Below, in pieces: positions 1 to 15,614 of a stretch of 35,075 nt of DNA (the first letter of the stretch is position 1; the number at the start of each line of letters is the position of its first letter). The notes beneath the pieces were generated by a model. It had not been told where the DNA came from. It saw only the letters and a program-made list of their open reading frames with translations, and ran no database searches. This DNA comes from Chloroflexota bacterium. Lineage in GTDB: Bacteria > Chloroflexota > UBA6077. The position numbers and the translations under genes were made by a program. The stretch spans positions 2,872 through 37,946 of the forward strand of contig JAMCTB010000221.1 in NCBI GenBank assembly GCA_023380955.1. The letters are read 5' to 3'.

Positions 1-275
1 TCTTCAACCCTGCCTACAACTGCCTGTTCCTTCAACAACAGGAGCCGCCTGCTGCAGACCACCTATCCCCTACCCCCAAGGCCGTTCCCCCCGCTATTTC
101 CGCAATGGTTCATACACTACCTCAGCCCATGATACCGAGCAAAGTGAAGCGTCTCCGGCAGGCAGGCGCCTCCTCGAGACGTAGGGCTGGGGTTCATCCC
201 CAGCCGCCCGGCCGTCCTCACCGGACCGGCGGGGCAAGACCCCGCCCTACGCCGAGGATTTGCTGGATGGACCCC
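1..275. other. Window start, no recognisable gene
   Basis: I find no gene here. One frame stays open through the region and on into the GlgX-TreY gene, but it has no recognisable protein motif and is antisense to a certain gene. The only clear structure is the palindromic element at 171-258, just downstream of the GlgX-TreY stop codon. Confidence 0.5.
171..258. repeat. Nested palindromic element 3' of glgX-treY
   Basis: The outer arms are GTAGGGC (181-187) and GCCCTAC (244-250). Further out, TCCTCG (171-176) mirrors CGAGGA (253-258). Inside are two perfect hairpins: 185-192 with 198-205, and 228-234 with 240-246. The whole can fold as a multi-branched structure. It begins about 18 bases past the glgX-treY stop on the minus strand, so it could terminate or protect that transcript. 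Its 7-base termini match those of the MITE-like element at 33892-34004. No target duplication is seen here. Confidence 0.7.
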
Positions 276-5498
<5,223 letters not shown>

Positions 5499-5755
5499 AC
5501 CGCCGTCCTCGCTTCCGACGCTGCAAGATCCTGCGATGGTTCGTGGCGAGCGGCCGGTGCCGACAAGGAAGCACGGAGGCACTTCCAGGAGGCCCCATTG
5601 CCCGATTGGTTGCCTCCTGCCTTCGCTCTGGAGCCGTGGCGCCGGCCGGATCCAAAGTCCGAGCGGTTCGTGGATGCCCTCGGAGGGCTATCTGAGGGCC
5701 ACGACCGATCGATGGAGATCGCTAAAGGCAAGAAACCTGCCGGGCGGTGAGGGCT

Positions 5756-6898
5756 CTACTGGTAGATCACAACCGAGGGCACGGGATCCAAGCCCATTAC
5801 CTGCTCTGGCCGGAACAGGTCGGGGTCGTGGTTGTAGAACATCTTGATCCCGGCGAACTGGAGCGGCTTCTCCATCACCCTCTGGTAGCTCCCCAGCTTC
5901 ACCGATTGGGCGCCGAAGCCGTCCATGTCCAGCACCAGGTCCACCACCGGACTCCTCCCTATCCTCTCCTTGTCGGGGAGCATGTTGACGGTGAACTGGT
6001 GAACGATCAGCACCTTCGGCGGCAGCTTCCTCCCCTGGATGATCTTCTCCAGGAAGCCGAGTGCGTAGTTCACCTCGCCCGACACGCTGTGGCCGATCTG
6101 CTGTCCCGGGGCCTGTCCCAAGTCCATGTCGAACTCGGGATCCAGCGCCAGGTAGACGTCGGGTTGCTCCAGGTAGGGGCGCAGATACTCCAGCTCGTCC
6201 TCCACCCGACTCCGGCCCAGCTGGACGTCCAGGATGAGGCGGAACCCGTTAGCCCTGGCCTGCCCCAGCATGGAGTCTATGACCTCCGGAGTCTCCCGCC
6301 GTCGCCAGAAGCCGTCGGCCCCGGCGCCGGCCTGGGCGGTCACGGCTATCAGCTCGTAGCTGGGTACGACCTTCTTGTCGGTCAGGGGTGCGTAGGCATC
6401 GGCCTGCCGCTGCAGACGAGCGGCCAACTCCTCGCCAGTGTAGCGCCCCAGGATCCCCATCAACGGCGTCCAGGGTGTGCCATACCAGGTCACCAGCAGG
6501 TTGCCGGGTAGGACCGCTCCGGGGACGCTGGAGGCACCCGCCGGGGGCACGCTGGGCCCCAGATCGGGCAGCCCCTCCCACTTGAACCACTCCTCGTTGC
6601 CCCGCTCCTGGACTCCTAAGGGGCCATTCACCCAGCTTCTGAACCCGTCCGTGAAGGCGGTCCAGTTGTCGGCCTTGCGCCACACCATCAGCCCTGTGGT
6701 GGTGCGCTGCAGCCCGTCTCCATTGAACGGGTTGTGGTGCTCGTTCTCCAGCGGCTGGCCGGCCACCTCGGGGATGAGGTCGGCCAGCGCTCTGAACCCC
6801 AGTTGGAACTCGATCTTCGGTTGGGCAAGGGCAATGCTAGTGGAGGCCACGAGGCTTGCCAGAAGGGCGATCGGAAGAGCATTGAGTCCCCTGAACAT
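5756..6898 (-). CDS. Secreted protein of unknown function
   Basis: This is a 380-residue protein with a signal peptide: a hydrophobic stretch at about 8-24 ends in ALA, with predicted cleavage after A25. Residues about 31-105 (FQLGFRALADLIPEVAG through NGDGLQRTTTGL and KADNWTAFTDG) form a module I recognise from secreted Chloroflexota proteins, apparently without a known activity. The rest, about 120-380, alternates strands and helices and has acidic positions such as LALDPEFDMD and LVLDMDGFG, which could suit a TIM-barrel hydrolase-like fold. That fold is inference only. The gene lies between glgX-treY and the divergent glgE operon, with few bases separating it from glgE. A role in extracellular glucan processing is possible but unproven. 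Confidence 0.85.
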   Translation of the reverse strand: MFRGLNALPIALLASLVASTSIALAQPKIEFQLGFRALADLIPEVAGQPLENEHHNPFNGDGLQRTTTGLMVWRKADNWTAFTDGFRSWVNGPLGVQERGNEEWFKWEGLPDLGPSVPPAGASSVPGAVLPGNLLVTWYGTPWTPLMGILGRYTGEELAARLQRQADAYAPLTDKKVVPSYELIAVTAQAGAGADGFWRRRETPEVIDSMLGQARANGFRLILDVQLGRSRVEDELEYLRPYLEQPDVYLALDPEFDMDLGQAPGQQIGHSVSGEVNYALGFLEKIIQGRKLPPKVLIVHQFTVNMLPDKERIGRSPVVDLVLDMDGFGAQSVKLGSYQRVMEKPLQFAGIKMFYNHDPDLFRPEQVMGLDPVPSVVIYQ

Positions 6899-6978
6899 GG
6901 ACAGACCTCCATCGACTGGGCGAGGCGTTGGGAAAGCGGCCCCAGGCTACCACAGCTTTCCGCTCCTGGGAAGGCACG

Positions 6979-9072
6979 GTGGATGCAACGTCATTAGGAG
7001 GGCGACGTCGTTGGGAGGGAGGGCAGAGCGGCATCGACCAGAGGAACACAGAGGCCAAGGGTACGGCCGGCACCACCCTGCACGAGGATGGCCGGAGGCG
7101 GGTTGTCATCGAGAGCGTCGAGCCCGAGATCGACTGCGGCCGCTTCCCCATAAAGCGCACGGCCGGGGAGAAGGTCGTGGTGGAGGCCGACGTCTTCACC
7201 GATGGCCACGATGCCCTCGCCTGCATCCTGCTGTACCGGCGGGAGTCCGACCCGGGGTGGACCGAGGTCCCCATGGAGCCCCTGGTCGACGACCGCTGGC
7301 GAGGGGAGTTCGTGGTCTCCGATCTGGGCGGCTATCGCTACACCCTCCAGGCCTGGGTGGATCGCTTCCAAAGCTGGAGACGCGAACTGGAGAAGAAGGT
7401 CCGGGCGGGACAGGAGTCATCCGTGGATCTGCCGGTGGGTGCACGGTTGGTGGAGGAAGCCGTCCGGCGGGCCTCGGGCGCCGATGCCCGGGCCCTGGAG
7501 CAGTACGCCACCGCCCTCCGCCGGAACGGTCGGGGGAACCTCCCGGACGGGGTTCAACGGGCCCTGGAGCCAGGGCTCGCCGACCTCATGAGCAGCTACC
7601 CCGATCGCCGCTTCGCCGCCGGCTACGGCAAAGAGCTGGCGGTGGTGGTGGATCGGGAGAGGGCGCGCTTCAGCGCCTGGTACGAGCTGTTCCCCCGCTC
7701 CTGCTCCGGCACCCCCGGCCTCCACTCCAGCTTCAAGGAGTGCGAGCAGCGACTGCCTTACGTCGCCGGCATGGGCTTCGACGTGCTCTACCTGCCCCCC
7801 GTCCACCCCATCGGCCGCTCCTATCGCAAGGGGAAGAACAACTCTCCCACAGCCGGTCCCAGCGACCCGGGCAGCCCCTGGGCGATCGGGGCCGAGGAGG
7901 GCGGGCACAAGGCCGTTCATCCCGACCTGGGAACCCTGGAGGAGTTCCGGCGGTTCGTGGAGAAGGCCCGGGAGCAGGGGCTGGAGATCGCCCTGGACCT
8001 CGCCTTCCAGACCTCCCCCGATCATCCCTACGCCCGGGAGCACCCGGAGTGGTTCCGGCGCCGCCCGGACGGGACGATCCAGTACGCCGAGAACCCTCCC
8101 AAGAAGTACGAGGACATCTATCCCTTCGACTTCGAGACCGACCGTTGGCGAGAGCTGTGGCAGGAGCTGAAGAGCGTGGTGCTCTTCTGGATCGAGCAGG
8201 GGGTGCAGATCTTTCGGATCGACAATCCCCACACGAAGCCCTTCCCCTTCTGGGAGTGGCTGATCGCCGAGGTCAAGAGGGAGCACCCACAGGCGATCTT
8301 CCTGTCGGAGGCCTTCACCCGTCCCAGGGTGATGTACCGGCTGGCAAAGCTGGGCTTCACTCAGTCCTACAGCTACTTCGCCTGGCGGAACAGCAAGGAG
8401 GAGCTGATCGGCTACTTCACCGAGCTCACCCAAACGGAAGTCAGGGAGTACTTCCGCCCCCACCTCTGGCCCAACACCCCCGACATCCTCACCGAGTACC
8501 TGCAGCACGGCGGCCGGCCCGCCTTCATGGCCAGACTGCTGCTGGCAGCGACCCTGGGCGCCGGCTACGGGATCTACGGCCCGGCCTTCGAGCTGCAGGA
8601 GAACCAGGCCCGAGAGCCCGGGAGCGAGGAGTACCTGGACTCGGAGAAGTACCAGATCGGGGACTGGGAGATCGACAGGCCCGACAGCCTCAGGGACTTC
8701 ATCGCCCGGGTGAACCGGATTCGCCGGCAGAATCCCGCCCTCCACGGCGACTGGAGCCTGCGCTTCCATCCTGTGGATAACGACCAGATCCTCTGCTACA
8801 GCAAGAGCACCGAGGATCTGTCCAACGTGATCGTGGTGGTGGTCAACCTGGATCCCTACCACACCCAGTCGGGTTGGGTGGAGCTGCCCCTGGAGCCGTT
8901 GAGCCTGGAGCCGGATCGGCCCTACCAGATGCACGACCTGCTGAGCGACGCCTACTACCTGTGGCACGGCTCCCGCAATTACGTGGAGGTCAACCCCCAC
9001 GTCGTGCCGGCCCACATCTTCCGGTTCCGATACCGGGTCCGTACGGAAAGGGATTTCGAGTACTTCATGTGA
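6979..9072 (+). CDS. glgE: GlgE, alpha-1,4-glucan:maltose-1-phosphate maltosyltransferase
   Basis: GlgE transfers maltose from maltose-1-phosphate to the growing end of an alpha-1,4-glucan. The protein starts with the GlgE N-terminal domain (RVVIESVEPEIDCGRFPIKR, then VVVEADVFTDGHDA). The GH13 domain has its nucleophile in FRIDNPHTKPFPFWEW (D415 counting from the GTG at 6979), the acid E444 in FLSEAFTRP, and D502 in WPNTPDIL. No ATG precedes the conserved region. In-frame options are TTG at 6928, only 29 bases from the divergent gene's start, and GTG at 6979 with GGAAGG upstream. I prefer 6979, giving 697 residues, but the start is uncertain. It is the first gene of a glgE-treS/mak-glgB operon. 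Confidence 0.95.
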   Translation: MDATSLGGRRRWEGGQSGIDQRNTEAKGTAGTTLHEDGRRRVVIESVEPEIDCGRFPIKRTAGEKVVVEADVFTDGHDALACILLYRRESDPGWTEVPMEPLVDDRWRGEFVVSDLGGYRYTLQAWVDRFQSWRRELEKKVRAGQESSVDLPVGARLVEEAVRRASGADARALEQYATALRRNGRGNLPDGVQRALEPGLADLMSSYPDRRFAAGYGKELAVVVDRERARFSAWYELFPRSCSGTPGLHSSFKECEQRLPYVAGMGFDVLYLPPVHPIGRSYRKGKNNSPTAGPSDPGSPWAIGAEEGGHKAVHPDLGTLEEFRRFVEKAREQGLEIALDLAFQTSPDHPYAREHPEWFRRRPDGTIQYAENPPKKYEDIYPFDFETDRWRELWQELKSVVLFWIEQGVQIFRIDNPHTKPFPFWEWLIAEVKREHPQAIFLSEAFTRPRVMYRLAKLGFTQSYSYFAWRNSKEELIGYFTELTQTEVREYFRPHLWPNTPDILTEYLQHGGRPAFMARLLLAATLGAGYGIYGPAFELQENQAREPGSEEYLDSEKYQIGDWEIDRPDSLRDFIARVNRIRRQNPALHGDWSLRFHPVDNDQILCYSKSTEDLSNVIVVVVNLDPYHTQSGWVELPLEPLSLEPDRPYQMHDLLSDAYYLWHGSRNYVEVNPHVVPAHIFRFRYRVRTERDFEYFM

Positions 9073-9088
9073 CCGAGGTTAGTGGCTG

Positions 9089-12000
9089 ATGTCTCATCCG
9101 GAAGACGACCTCCATCTGGAGGAGAACCCCCTCTGGTACAAGGACGCCGTCATCTACGAGCTGACCGTCCGCGGCTTCTACGACAGCGACGCCGACGGCG
9201 TAGGGGATTTCCTGGGGCTGACCCAGAAGCTGGACTACCTCCAGGACCTTGGGGTGACCGCCATCTGGCTCCTCCCGTTCTATCCCTCTCCCCTGCGGGA
9301 CGACGGCTACGACATCGCCGACTATACTGGAGTGAATCCTTCCTACGGCACCTTGCGGGACGTGCGACACTTCGTGCGGGAGGCCCATCGCCGGGGGCTG
9401 CGGGTGATCACCGAGCTGGTGTGCAACCACACCTCGGACCAGCACCCCTGGTTCCAGCGGGCCAGGCGGGCGCGCCCCGGTACCACCGCTCGCGACTACT
9501 ACGTCTGGAGCGACACCACCGACGAGTACCCAGAGGCCCGCATCATCTTCAAGGACTTCGAGCCCTCCAACTGGAGCTGGGACCCCGCCGCCCAGGCCTA
9601 CTACTGGCACCGCTTTTACTCCCACCAGCCGGACCTCAACTACGATAACCCCCAGGTTCGGAAAGCCATCTTCCGGGTGATGGACTTCTGGCTCCGGATG
9701 GGCGTCGACGGGCTCCGACTGGATGCCATCCCCTACCTTTACGAGCGGGAGGGGACCAACTGCGAAAACCTGCCCGAGACCCACGCCTTCCTGAAGGCCT
9801 TGAGACAGCACGTGGACGAGCATTTCCTGAACCGGATGCTGCTGGCCGAAGCCAACCAGTGGCCGGAGGAGGCCATCACCTATTTCGGGGACGGCGACGA
9901 GTGCCAAATGGCCTTTCACTTTCCCCTGATGCCCCGCCTGTTCATGGCCATCCGGATGGAGGATCGCTTCCCCATCGTAGACATCCTGGCCCAGACCCCC
10001 CCGATCCCGGACAACTGCCAGTGGGCACTCTTCCTCCGCAACCACGACGAGCTGACCCTGGAGATGGTGACCGACGAGGAGAGGGACTACATGTACCGGG
10101 TGTACGCCCAGGACCCCGAGGCCAGGATCAACCTGGGGATCCGCCGGCGGCTGGCTCCGCTGCTGGGGAACAACCGGAGGCGCATCGAGTTGATGAAGGG
10201 TCTGCTCTTCTCCCTGCCCGGGACCCCGATGATCTACTACGGGGACGAGATCGGGATGGGGGACAACATCTTCCTGGGCGACCGCGACGGCGTGCGCACG
10301 CCGATGCAGTGGAGCAGCGATCGCAACGCCGGCTTCTCCCTGTCCAACCCGCAGCGGCTCTACCTGCCGGTCATCGTGGGCCCCGAGTACCACCACGAGA
10401 CGGTGCAGGTGCAGGCCCAGCAGAGCAACCCCTACTCCCTGCTATGGTGGATGAAGAGGTTGATCGCTCTGCGGAAGCGGTACAGGGCCTTCTCACGGGG
10501 AAGCTTCGAGCTCCTCCACCCGGAGAACCGGAAGGTGTTCGCCTTCCTCAGAGCTTATGGGGACGAGAAGGTCCTGGTGGTGGCCAACCTCTCCCGGTTC
10601 GCCCAGTACGCCGAACTGGACCTCTCCAACTGCCGTGGATTGGTCCCCACGGAGATGTTCGGGGGTGTGGCCTTCCCACCTATCGGGGAGTCGCCCTACT
10701 TCCTCACCATGGGCCCCCACAGCTTCTACTGGTTCGCCCTGGAGCCCCAGGAGGTCGCGGCTGGTGCACCGGGTGGCGTCGAGTCAAAGGCACCCATCTC
10801 CACCCTGGTGATCGGCGGCCCGTGGGAGGCCCTGTTCCAGGAAAGAGAGAGAAGCATCCTCGCCGGCATCCTGCCGGTCTACCTGCAGTCGCGGCGTTGG
10901 TTTGGCGGCAAGGCACGCCACGTCAAGTCAACCCAAATCCTCGATGCCATACCTGTGCCCTATGGCGGCACCGTGGCCTACGTCACGCTGGTGCAGGTCG
11001 ACTACGCCGAGGGAGACGTGGAGAGCTACCTGCTTCCCATCGCCTTTGCGACCGGAGAGCGGGCGGACCAACTGCTCCAGGAATCGCCCCAATCGGTCGT
11101 AGCCCGCCTCCGCCTCAAGTCTACGGGCGAGGAAGGGGCGCTCTACGACGCCCTGGTGGAGCCGGACTTCTGCCTGGGACTGTTGAACGCCATCGGCAGC
11201 CGGCGCCGGATGAAGGGGACCGAGGGCACCCTGGTAGCCCTGCCCGAGCGGCACTTCAGGCGGCTGCGAGGTGCCCGAGGCGAGCCGCTAGAGCCATCGA
11301 TCCTGAGGGCAGAGCAGAGCAACAGCTCGGTGGTCTATGGGGATCGGTTCATCCTGAAGTTCTTCCGGAAGCTGGAGGCCGGGATCAACCCCGAGCTGGA
11401 GATCGGCAGGTTCCTCGGGAACCGGGGGTTCACCCACGCCCCCCCGGTAGCGGGCTCGCTTCTCTATCAGAAGGATCGACGCGAGCCCACCACGGTGGGC
11501 GTACTCGAGGGCTTCGTGCACAACGAGGGAAATGCCTGGAGCTACACCCTGGATAACCTGAGCCGCTACTTCGAGCAGGCCCTGGCATCCCAGGGTGTCC
11601 CCGAAGAGGTCGTGCGCGTCGTCTCGTCCCGGCCGAAGGCGGACGGCCTCCTCGATCTCGCCTCCCAGGAGCCGAGCTCCGCGGCCGCCGAGATGATCGG
11701 CACCTACCTGGAATCGACGCGGCTGTTGGGACAGCGCACGGCGGAGATGCACCTGGCACTGGCCTCCGATCCGCGGAACCCCGACTTCGCCCCCGAGCCC
11801 TTCACCAGTTGGTACCAACGCTCCCTCTACCAGTCCATGCGGGTTCTCACCCGGGAGGTCTTCCTCAGACTGAGCAGGGCGGCGAAGCAGTTGCCGGAGA
11901 ACTTGGAGGAGGAGGCTTTGCACCTCCTCTCCCTGGAGGGAGAGGCCCTCAAGCGATTCCGGCCGGTGCTGGGGCGTAAGATCGACGCCCTGCGCATCCG

Positions 12001-12463
12001 CACCCACGGCGATTACCACCTGGGGCAGGTCCTGTACACCGGCAGCGACTTCGTCATCATCGATTTCGAGGGGGAGCCGGCTCGGCCCTTGAGCCAGCGG
12101 CGGATCAAGCGCTCACCCCTCCAGGATGTGGCCGGCATGCTGAGCTCCTTCCGCTACGCATCCCATGCGCCTATACTGGGCCAGGTGGAGGCCGCCGTCG
12201 TTCGCACTGAAGATCGAGCCTCCGTGGAGCTCTGGGCCCGCTACTGGTATCGCTGGGTCGGCGCCACCTTCCTGAAGTCCTATCTCAACGTGGTTGGAGG
12301 CTCTCACCTGCTGCCTCGGAACGGGGATGACCTTCAGCTGTTGCTGGACGCCTTTCTACTCGAGAAGGCGATCTACGAGTTGGGCTACGAGCTGAGCCAC
12401 CGCCCGAGCTGGGTGCCAATCCCCATGCACGGGCTCGCACATCTGATGGAGGCCGCCGCTTGA
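9089..12463 (+). CDS. treS: TreS-maltokinase (Pep2/Mak) fusion
   Basis: This 1124-residue bifunctional protein makes maltose-1-phosphate from trehalose. Residues about 10-555 are trehalose synthase, GH13, which interconverts trehalose and maltose: nucleophile D212 in [12 protein letters not shown], acid E254 in LLAEANQWP, and D320 in FLRNHDELT. Residues about 575-1120 are a maltokinase: the N-terminal [10 protein letters not shown], the catalytic-loop HGDYHLGQ at 973-980, and [11 protein letters not shown] with metal-binding D992. The fusion is known in several bacterial groups, whereas mycobacteria keep TreS and Pep2 apart. The ATG at 9089 follows a GAGG; the gene begins 16 bases after glgE and its stop overlaps the glgB start. 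The product feeds GlgE directly. Confidence 0.96.
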   Translation: MSHPEDDLHLEENPLWYKDAVIYELTVRGFYDSDADGVGDFLGLTQKLDYLQDLGVTAIWLLPFYPSPLRDDGYDIADYTGVNPSYGTLRDVRHFVREAHRRGLRVITELVCNHTSDQHPWFQRARRARPGTTARDYYVWSDTTDEYPEARIIFKDFEPSNWSWDPAAQAYYWHRFYSHQPDLNYDNPQVRKAIFRVMDFWLRMGVDGLRLDAIPYLYEREGTNCENLPETHAFLKALRQHVDEHFLNRMLLAEANQWPEEAITYFGDGDECQMAFHFPLMPRLFMAIRMEDRFPIVDILAQTPPIPDNCQWALFLRNHDELTLEMVTDEERDYMYRVYAQDPEARINLGIRRRLAPLLGNNRRRIELMKGLLFSLPGTPMIYYGDEIGMGDNIFLGDRDGVRTPMQWSSDRNAGFSLSNPQRLYLPVIVGPEYHHETVQVQAQQSNPYSLLWWMKRLIALRKRYRAFSRGSFELLHPENRKVFAFLRAYGDEKVLVVANLSRFAQYAELDLSNCRGLVPTEMFGGVAFPPIGESPYFLTMGPHSFYWFALEPQEVAAGAPGGVESKAPISTLVIGGPWEALFQERERSILAGILPVYLQSRRWFGGKARHVKSTQILDAIPVPYGGTVAYVTLVQVDYAEGDVESYLLPIAFATGERADQLLQESPQSVVARLRLKSTGEEGALYDALVEPDFCLGLLNAIGSRRRMKGTEGTLVALPERHFRRLRGARGEPLEPSILRAEQSNSSVVYGDRFILKFFRKLEAGINPELEIGRFLGNRGFTHAPPVAGSLLYQKDRREPTTVGVLEGFVHNEGNAWSYTLDNLSRYFEQALASQGVPEEVVRVVSSRPKADGLLDLASQEPSSAAAEMIGTYLESTRLLGQRTAEMHLALASDPRNPDFAPEPFTSWYQRSLYQSMRVLTREVFLRLSRAAKQLPENLEEEALHLLSLEGEALKRFRPVLGRKIDALRIRTHGDYHLGQVLYTGSDFVIIDFEGEPARPLSQRRIKRSPLQDVAGMLSSFRYASHAPILGQVEAAVVRTEDRASVELWARYWYRWVGATFLKSYLNVVGGSHLLPRNGDDLQLLLDAFLLEKAIYELGYELSHRPSWVPIPMHGLAHLMEAAA

Positions 12464-14442
12464 TCAGCCACGACGTGACCCTGTTGACCGAGGACGACCT
12501 CTATCTCTTCAACGAGGGAAGCCACTACCGCCTCTACGATAAGCTGGGATCCCACCCCATCACCATCGGGGGCGCCCAGGGGACCTACTTCGCGGTTTGG
12601 GCGCCAAACGCCGAGGAGCTGTACGTGATGGGGGACTTCAACGGTTGGGATAAGTACGGCACGCCCCTCCGGCCGCGAGGGGCATCCGGGATCTGGGAGG
12701 GCTTTGTCCCGGCCGTAGGGCGAGGCGATCTCTACAAATACCACCTGGTCTCCCGACAGAGCGGCTACCGGGTGGACAAAGCGGACCCCTTCGCCTTCCA
12801 CGCGCAGCTTCCCCCGGGCACGGCTTCCATAGTCTGGGATCTGGACTACCGGTGGGGAGACGAGGAATGGATGGCGAAGCGGGCCAGCCGGAACGCCATG
12901 GACGCCCCCATGGCCACCTACGAGGTGCACCTTGGCTCCTGGATGCGAGTGCCGGAGGAGGGCAATCGTTCGCTCAGCTATCGGGAGCTCGCCCCCAGGC
13001 TGGCCGAGCATGTGAAGAGGATGGGCTTCGCCCACGTGGAGTTCCTGCCGATCATGGAGCACCCCTTCTATGGCTCCTGGGGCTACCAGACCACCGGCTA
13101 CTTCGCCCCCACCAGCCGGTACGGCACCCCCCAGGACTTCATGTACCTGATCGACTACCTGCACCAGCAGAGGATAGGGGTGATCCTGGACTGGGTGCCC
13201 TCCCACTTTCCCACCGACGAGTTCGGCCTGGGCTACTTCGACGGCACCCACCTGTACGAGCACGCCGACCCCCGCAAGGGGTTCCACCCCGACTGGAACA
13301 GCTTCATCTTCAACTACGGCCGGAAGGAGGTCCAGAGCTTCCTGCTGAGCAGCGCCCTCTTCTGGCTGGACAGCTACCACGCCGACGGCCTGCGGGTGGA
13401 CGCAGTGGCCTCCATGCTCTACCTGGACTACTCCCGCAAGGAGGGGGAATGGATCCCCAACCAGTTCGGCGGCCGCGAGAACCTTGAGGCTATAGACTTC
13501 CTGCGCCGCTTCAACCTGGAGGTGTACAAGGAGCACCCGGACGTCCAGACCATAGCCGAGGAGTCCACCGCCTGGCCCAAGGTCTCGCGGCCGACCTATG
13601 AGGGGGGATTGGGCTTCGGCATGAAGTGGGACATGGGGTGGATGCACGACACCCTCCAGTACGCGTCGCTGGACCCCATCCACCGGAAACACCACCACAA
13701 CGAGCTCACCTTCCGGATGGTCTACGCCTTCACGGAGAACTTCGTCCTCCCCCTCTCCCACGACGAGGTGGTCCACGGCAAGGGCTCGCTCCTGAGCAAG
13801 ATGCCGGGGGACGATTGGCGTAAGTTCGCCAACCTGCGATTGCTGCTGGGCTACATGTGGTCGCAGCCCGGCAAGAAGCTGCTCTTTATGGGCGGCGAGT
13901 TCGGCCAGCGGGCGGAGTGGAACCACGATGCGAGCCTGGACTGGCACCTCCTGCAGTACGCCCCCCACGCCGAAGTGGCCCGCTGGGTGGAGGACCTCAA
14001 CCGCCTCTTGCGCGGTGAGCCGGCCCTGCACCAGCTGGACTTCGACCAGGCCGGCTTCGAGTGGATCAGCGGCGGCGACGCCGAGAACAGCGTCCTCTGC
14101 TACCTGCGCAAGGGTTCCGCTCCCGAGGACACCCTCCTGATCGCCTGCAACTTCACGCCGGTGCCCAGGCACAACTATCGGGTGGGTGCCCCCGCGGGAG
14201 GCATCTGGAGGGAGATCCTGAACAGCGACGCCGGGGAGTACGGCGGAAGCGGCCAGGGGAACATGGGAGGGGTGGAGGCCGCACCGATCCCCTACCACGG
14301 CCGGACCCACTCCCTCAATCTGACCCTGCCGCCCCTGGGAATACTGTTCTTCAAACCGGAGGCGAAGACGGCCAAGCCTGCCACGGCCCGCCGAACCCGC
14401 TCGACTCGCAAACCAGAGGCGCCTCCGCCCGACGGCCTCTAG
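12460..14442 (+). CDS. glgB: GlgB, 1,4-alpha-glucan branching enzyme
   Basis: GlgB introduces alpha-1,6 branches into the linear glucan made by GlgE. The 660-residue protein has an N-terminal CBM48 (about 25-115: [20 protein letters not shown]). A GH13 barrel follows, with EVHLGSW at about 155, nucleophile D314 in [11 protein letters not shown], the acid in AEEST (E367/E368), and D435 in [11 protein letters not shown]. The all-beta C-terminal domain ends in a basic, alanine/proline-rich tail of about 25 residues. I place the start at the TTG at 12460 because it overlaps the preceding stop (TTGA) and has GGAGG eight bases upstream; there is no closer ATG. This implies translational coupling with treS/mak. 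The convergent amidohydrolase gene ends only 7 bases away. Confidence 0.96.
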   Translation: MISHDVTLLTEDDLYLFNEGSHYRLYDKLGSHPITIGGAQGTYFAVWAPNAEELYVMGDFNGWDKYGTPLRPRGASGIWEGFVPAVGRGDLYKYHLVSRQSGYRVDKADPFAFHAQLPPGTASIVWDLDYRWGDEEWMAKRASRNAMDAPMATYEVHLGSWMRVPEEGNRSLSYRELAPRLAEHVKRMGFAHVEFLPIMEHPFYGSWGYQTTGYFAPTSRYGTPQDFMYLIDYLHQQRIGVILDWVPSHFPTDEFGLGYFDGTHLYEHADPRKGFHPDWNSFIFNYGRKEVQSFLLSSALFWLDSYHADGLRVDAVASMLYLDYSRKEGEWIPNQFGGRENLEAIDFLRRFNLEVYKEHPDVQTIAEESTAWPKVSRPTYEGGLGFGMKWDMGWMHDTLQYASLDPIHRKHHHNELTFRMVYAFTENFVLPLSHDEVVHGKGSLLSKMPGDDWRKFANLRLLLGYMWSQPGKKLLFMGGEFGQRAEWNHDASLDWHLLQYAPHAEVARWVEDLNRLLRGEPALHQLDFDQAGFEWISGGDAENSVLCYLRKGSAPEDTLLIACNFTPVPRHNYRVGAPAGGIWREILNSDAGEYGGSGQGNMGGVEAAPIPYHGRTHSLNLTLPPLGILFFKPEAKTAKPATARRTRSTRKPEAPPPDGL

Positions 14443-14449
14443 GTGAGTA

Positions 14450-15316
14450 TCAGAGAGACCTTGATAGTTCTGGGGGGTGACGTTGGCTCACGATGCGCTG
14501 GAGTTCTCGCAGGACCAGTTCTGGCCGCTCCTCCCGCAGCAATGGCAGCTTGATCCGCTGGCGACGCAGAGTCTCGGGTTCCAGATCGGCCAGCACTAGC
14601 TGCTCCTGCGAGCCCTCGGCCTGTGCCAGGCAAGTACCGTCCGGCCCCACGATCTCCGATCCACCCCAGAATCGTAATCCGCCTTCCTGGCCAACTCGGT
14701 TGCAGGCGAGGACGAAGCATGTCAAGGTGGAAGCATAGGCACGGTGAAGTGCTTGGTAGCCGAGTCTAGGGTCAAAACCCTTGTCTACTCCGCTGGTCGG
14801 GCTGGCGATCAATCCTAACAGATAGTCGGCACCATCCTGGGCGGCCAGATAAGCCAGTGCCGGATGCCAGAGATCCTCGCAGATCAACATAGCCATGCGA
14901 CCGAACCGGGTGTCAAAGGCGGCCATCCTGTCGCCTTGTGCGAAGAAACGCGCATCGTCGAAGGCGCCAAAGGTGGGGAGATAGATCTTCCGATGGATAT
15001 GCTTGAATTCCCCGGCCTCCAGATACAAGGCAGCGTTGTAGAACCGCGGCCCAGGTTCCTCGAGGGGCATGCCTATCACCATCGAGATGTCGTGGCTGGC
15101 ATCCAACAGCGGTCTTAAGCGGGGGTCATCCAGCTGCAGAGCCAGGTCGAAGATCCCGTCCCCGAGGAAGTAACCCGTGAGACTCATCTCCGGGAAGAGT
15201 ATCAACTGCGCTCCAGCCCTGATGGCCCGCTCTGCCAGCTGAAGCGCGCTTCGCGTGTTGGCCTCGACGTCACCCAGTACGCAGTCTGTCTGACCCAACG
15301 CTACCCGAACTGCCAT
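14450..15316 (-). CDS. Carbon-nitrogen hydrolase (nitrilase superfamily)
   Basis: This 288-residue amidohydrolase has the full catalytic triad of the nitrilase superfamily: E43 in FPEMSLTGY, K110 in HRKIYLPTFG and C146 in ICEDLWHP. Members hydrolyse amides, N-carbamoyl groups or glutamine. The segment IYLPTFGAFDDARFFAQGD resembles the glutaminase domain of NAD synthetases and N-carbamoyl amidases, but the substrate cannot be assigned. The ATG at 15316 has GGGAGG upstream. The gene is divergent from the iclR gene and has its own strong promoter in the shared region, so it may be co-regulated with the quaternary-amine locus. That link is inference. Confidence 0.92.
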   Translation of the reverse strand: MAVRVALGQTDCVLGDVEANTRSALQLAERAIRAGAQLILFPEMSLTGYFLGDGIFDLALQLDDPRLRPLLDASHDISMVIGMPLEEPGPRFYNAALYLEAGEFKHIHRKIYLPTFGAFDDARFFAQGDRMAAFDTRFGRMAMLICEDLWHPALAYLAAQDGADYLLGLIASPTSGVDKGFDPRLGYQALHRAYASTLTCFVLACNRVGQEGGLRFWGGSEIVGPDGTCLAQAEGSQEQLVLADLEPETLRRQRIKLPLLREERPELVLRELQRIVSQRHPPELSRSL

Positions 15317-15428
15317 ACCCGCTGGCCTCCCAAATTCCTGAACCTACGGCAACACGGACCATGGGTGGAGAGTATTCGAGACTATCTCCGAGACCTGGGG
15401 CACTTACGAGAGCCCTGCAGACAATCGG

Positions 15429-15457
15429 CTTGTAGCATGGGGTTCAACAATTGTCAA
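15429..15457 (-). promoter_or_regulatory. Sigma-70-type promoter for the amidohydrolase gene
   Basis: On the minus strand there is TTGACA (15457-15452), a 17-base spacer, and TACAAG (15434-15429) preceded by TGC, an extended -10. The predicted start is near 15422, about 105 bases before the ATG at 15316. The -35 box overlaps a small palindrome, ACAATTGT. Confidence 0.7.
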
Positions 15458-15508
15458 GATCGTCCTGTCACGTGTCACTGCTCAGGGAAAATGTCCGGAC
15501 AAAAGGGA

Positions 15509-15538
15509 TTGACAACAAAAAGGCAACCGTGCTAAACT
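15509..15538 (+). promoter_or_regulatory. Sigma-70-type promoter for the iclR-ABC operon
   Basis: There is a TTGACA -35 (15509-15514), an 18-base spacer, and TAAACT (15533-15538) with an extended -10 TGC just before it. Transcription should start near 15545, at the edge of the inverted repeat at 15546-15564. Confidence 0.75.
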
Positions 15539-15545
15539 GCAACTA

Positions 15546-15564
15546 TGTTGCACGATATGCAACA
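15546..15564. promoter_or_regulatory. Probable IclR operator
   Basis: A perfect inverted repeat, TGTTGCA - CGATA - TGCAACA, lies immediately downstream of the predicted -10 box and over the likely transcription start. The 19-bp size suits a dimer of IclR-family helix-turn-helix proteins, and the position suggests autorepression by the adjacent regulator. Confidence 0.7.
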
Positions 15565-15614
15565 CTAATGCAGCTGGACGCACGGGCTAGCCATCAACAC
15601 GAGGAAGGCTGCAC

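Noticed and set aside
5676..5688. Small hairpin GCCCTC/GAGGGC after the secreted-protein gene
   Set aside because: The arms leave only a one-base loop and no T-run follows, so terminator function is not supported.
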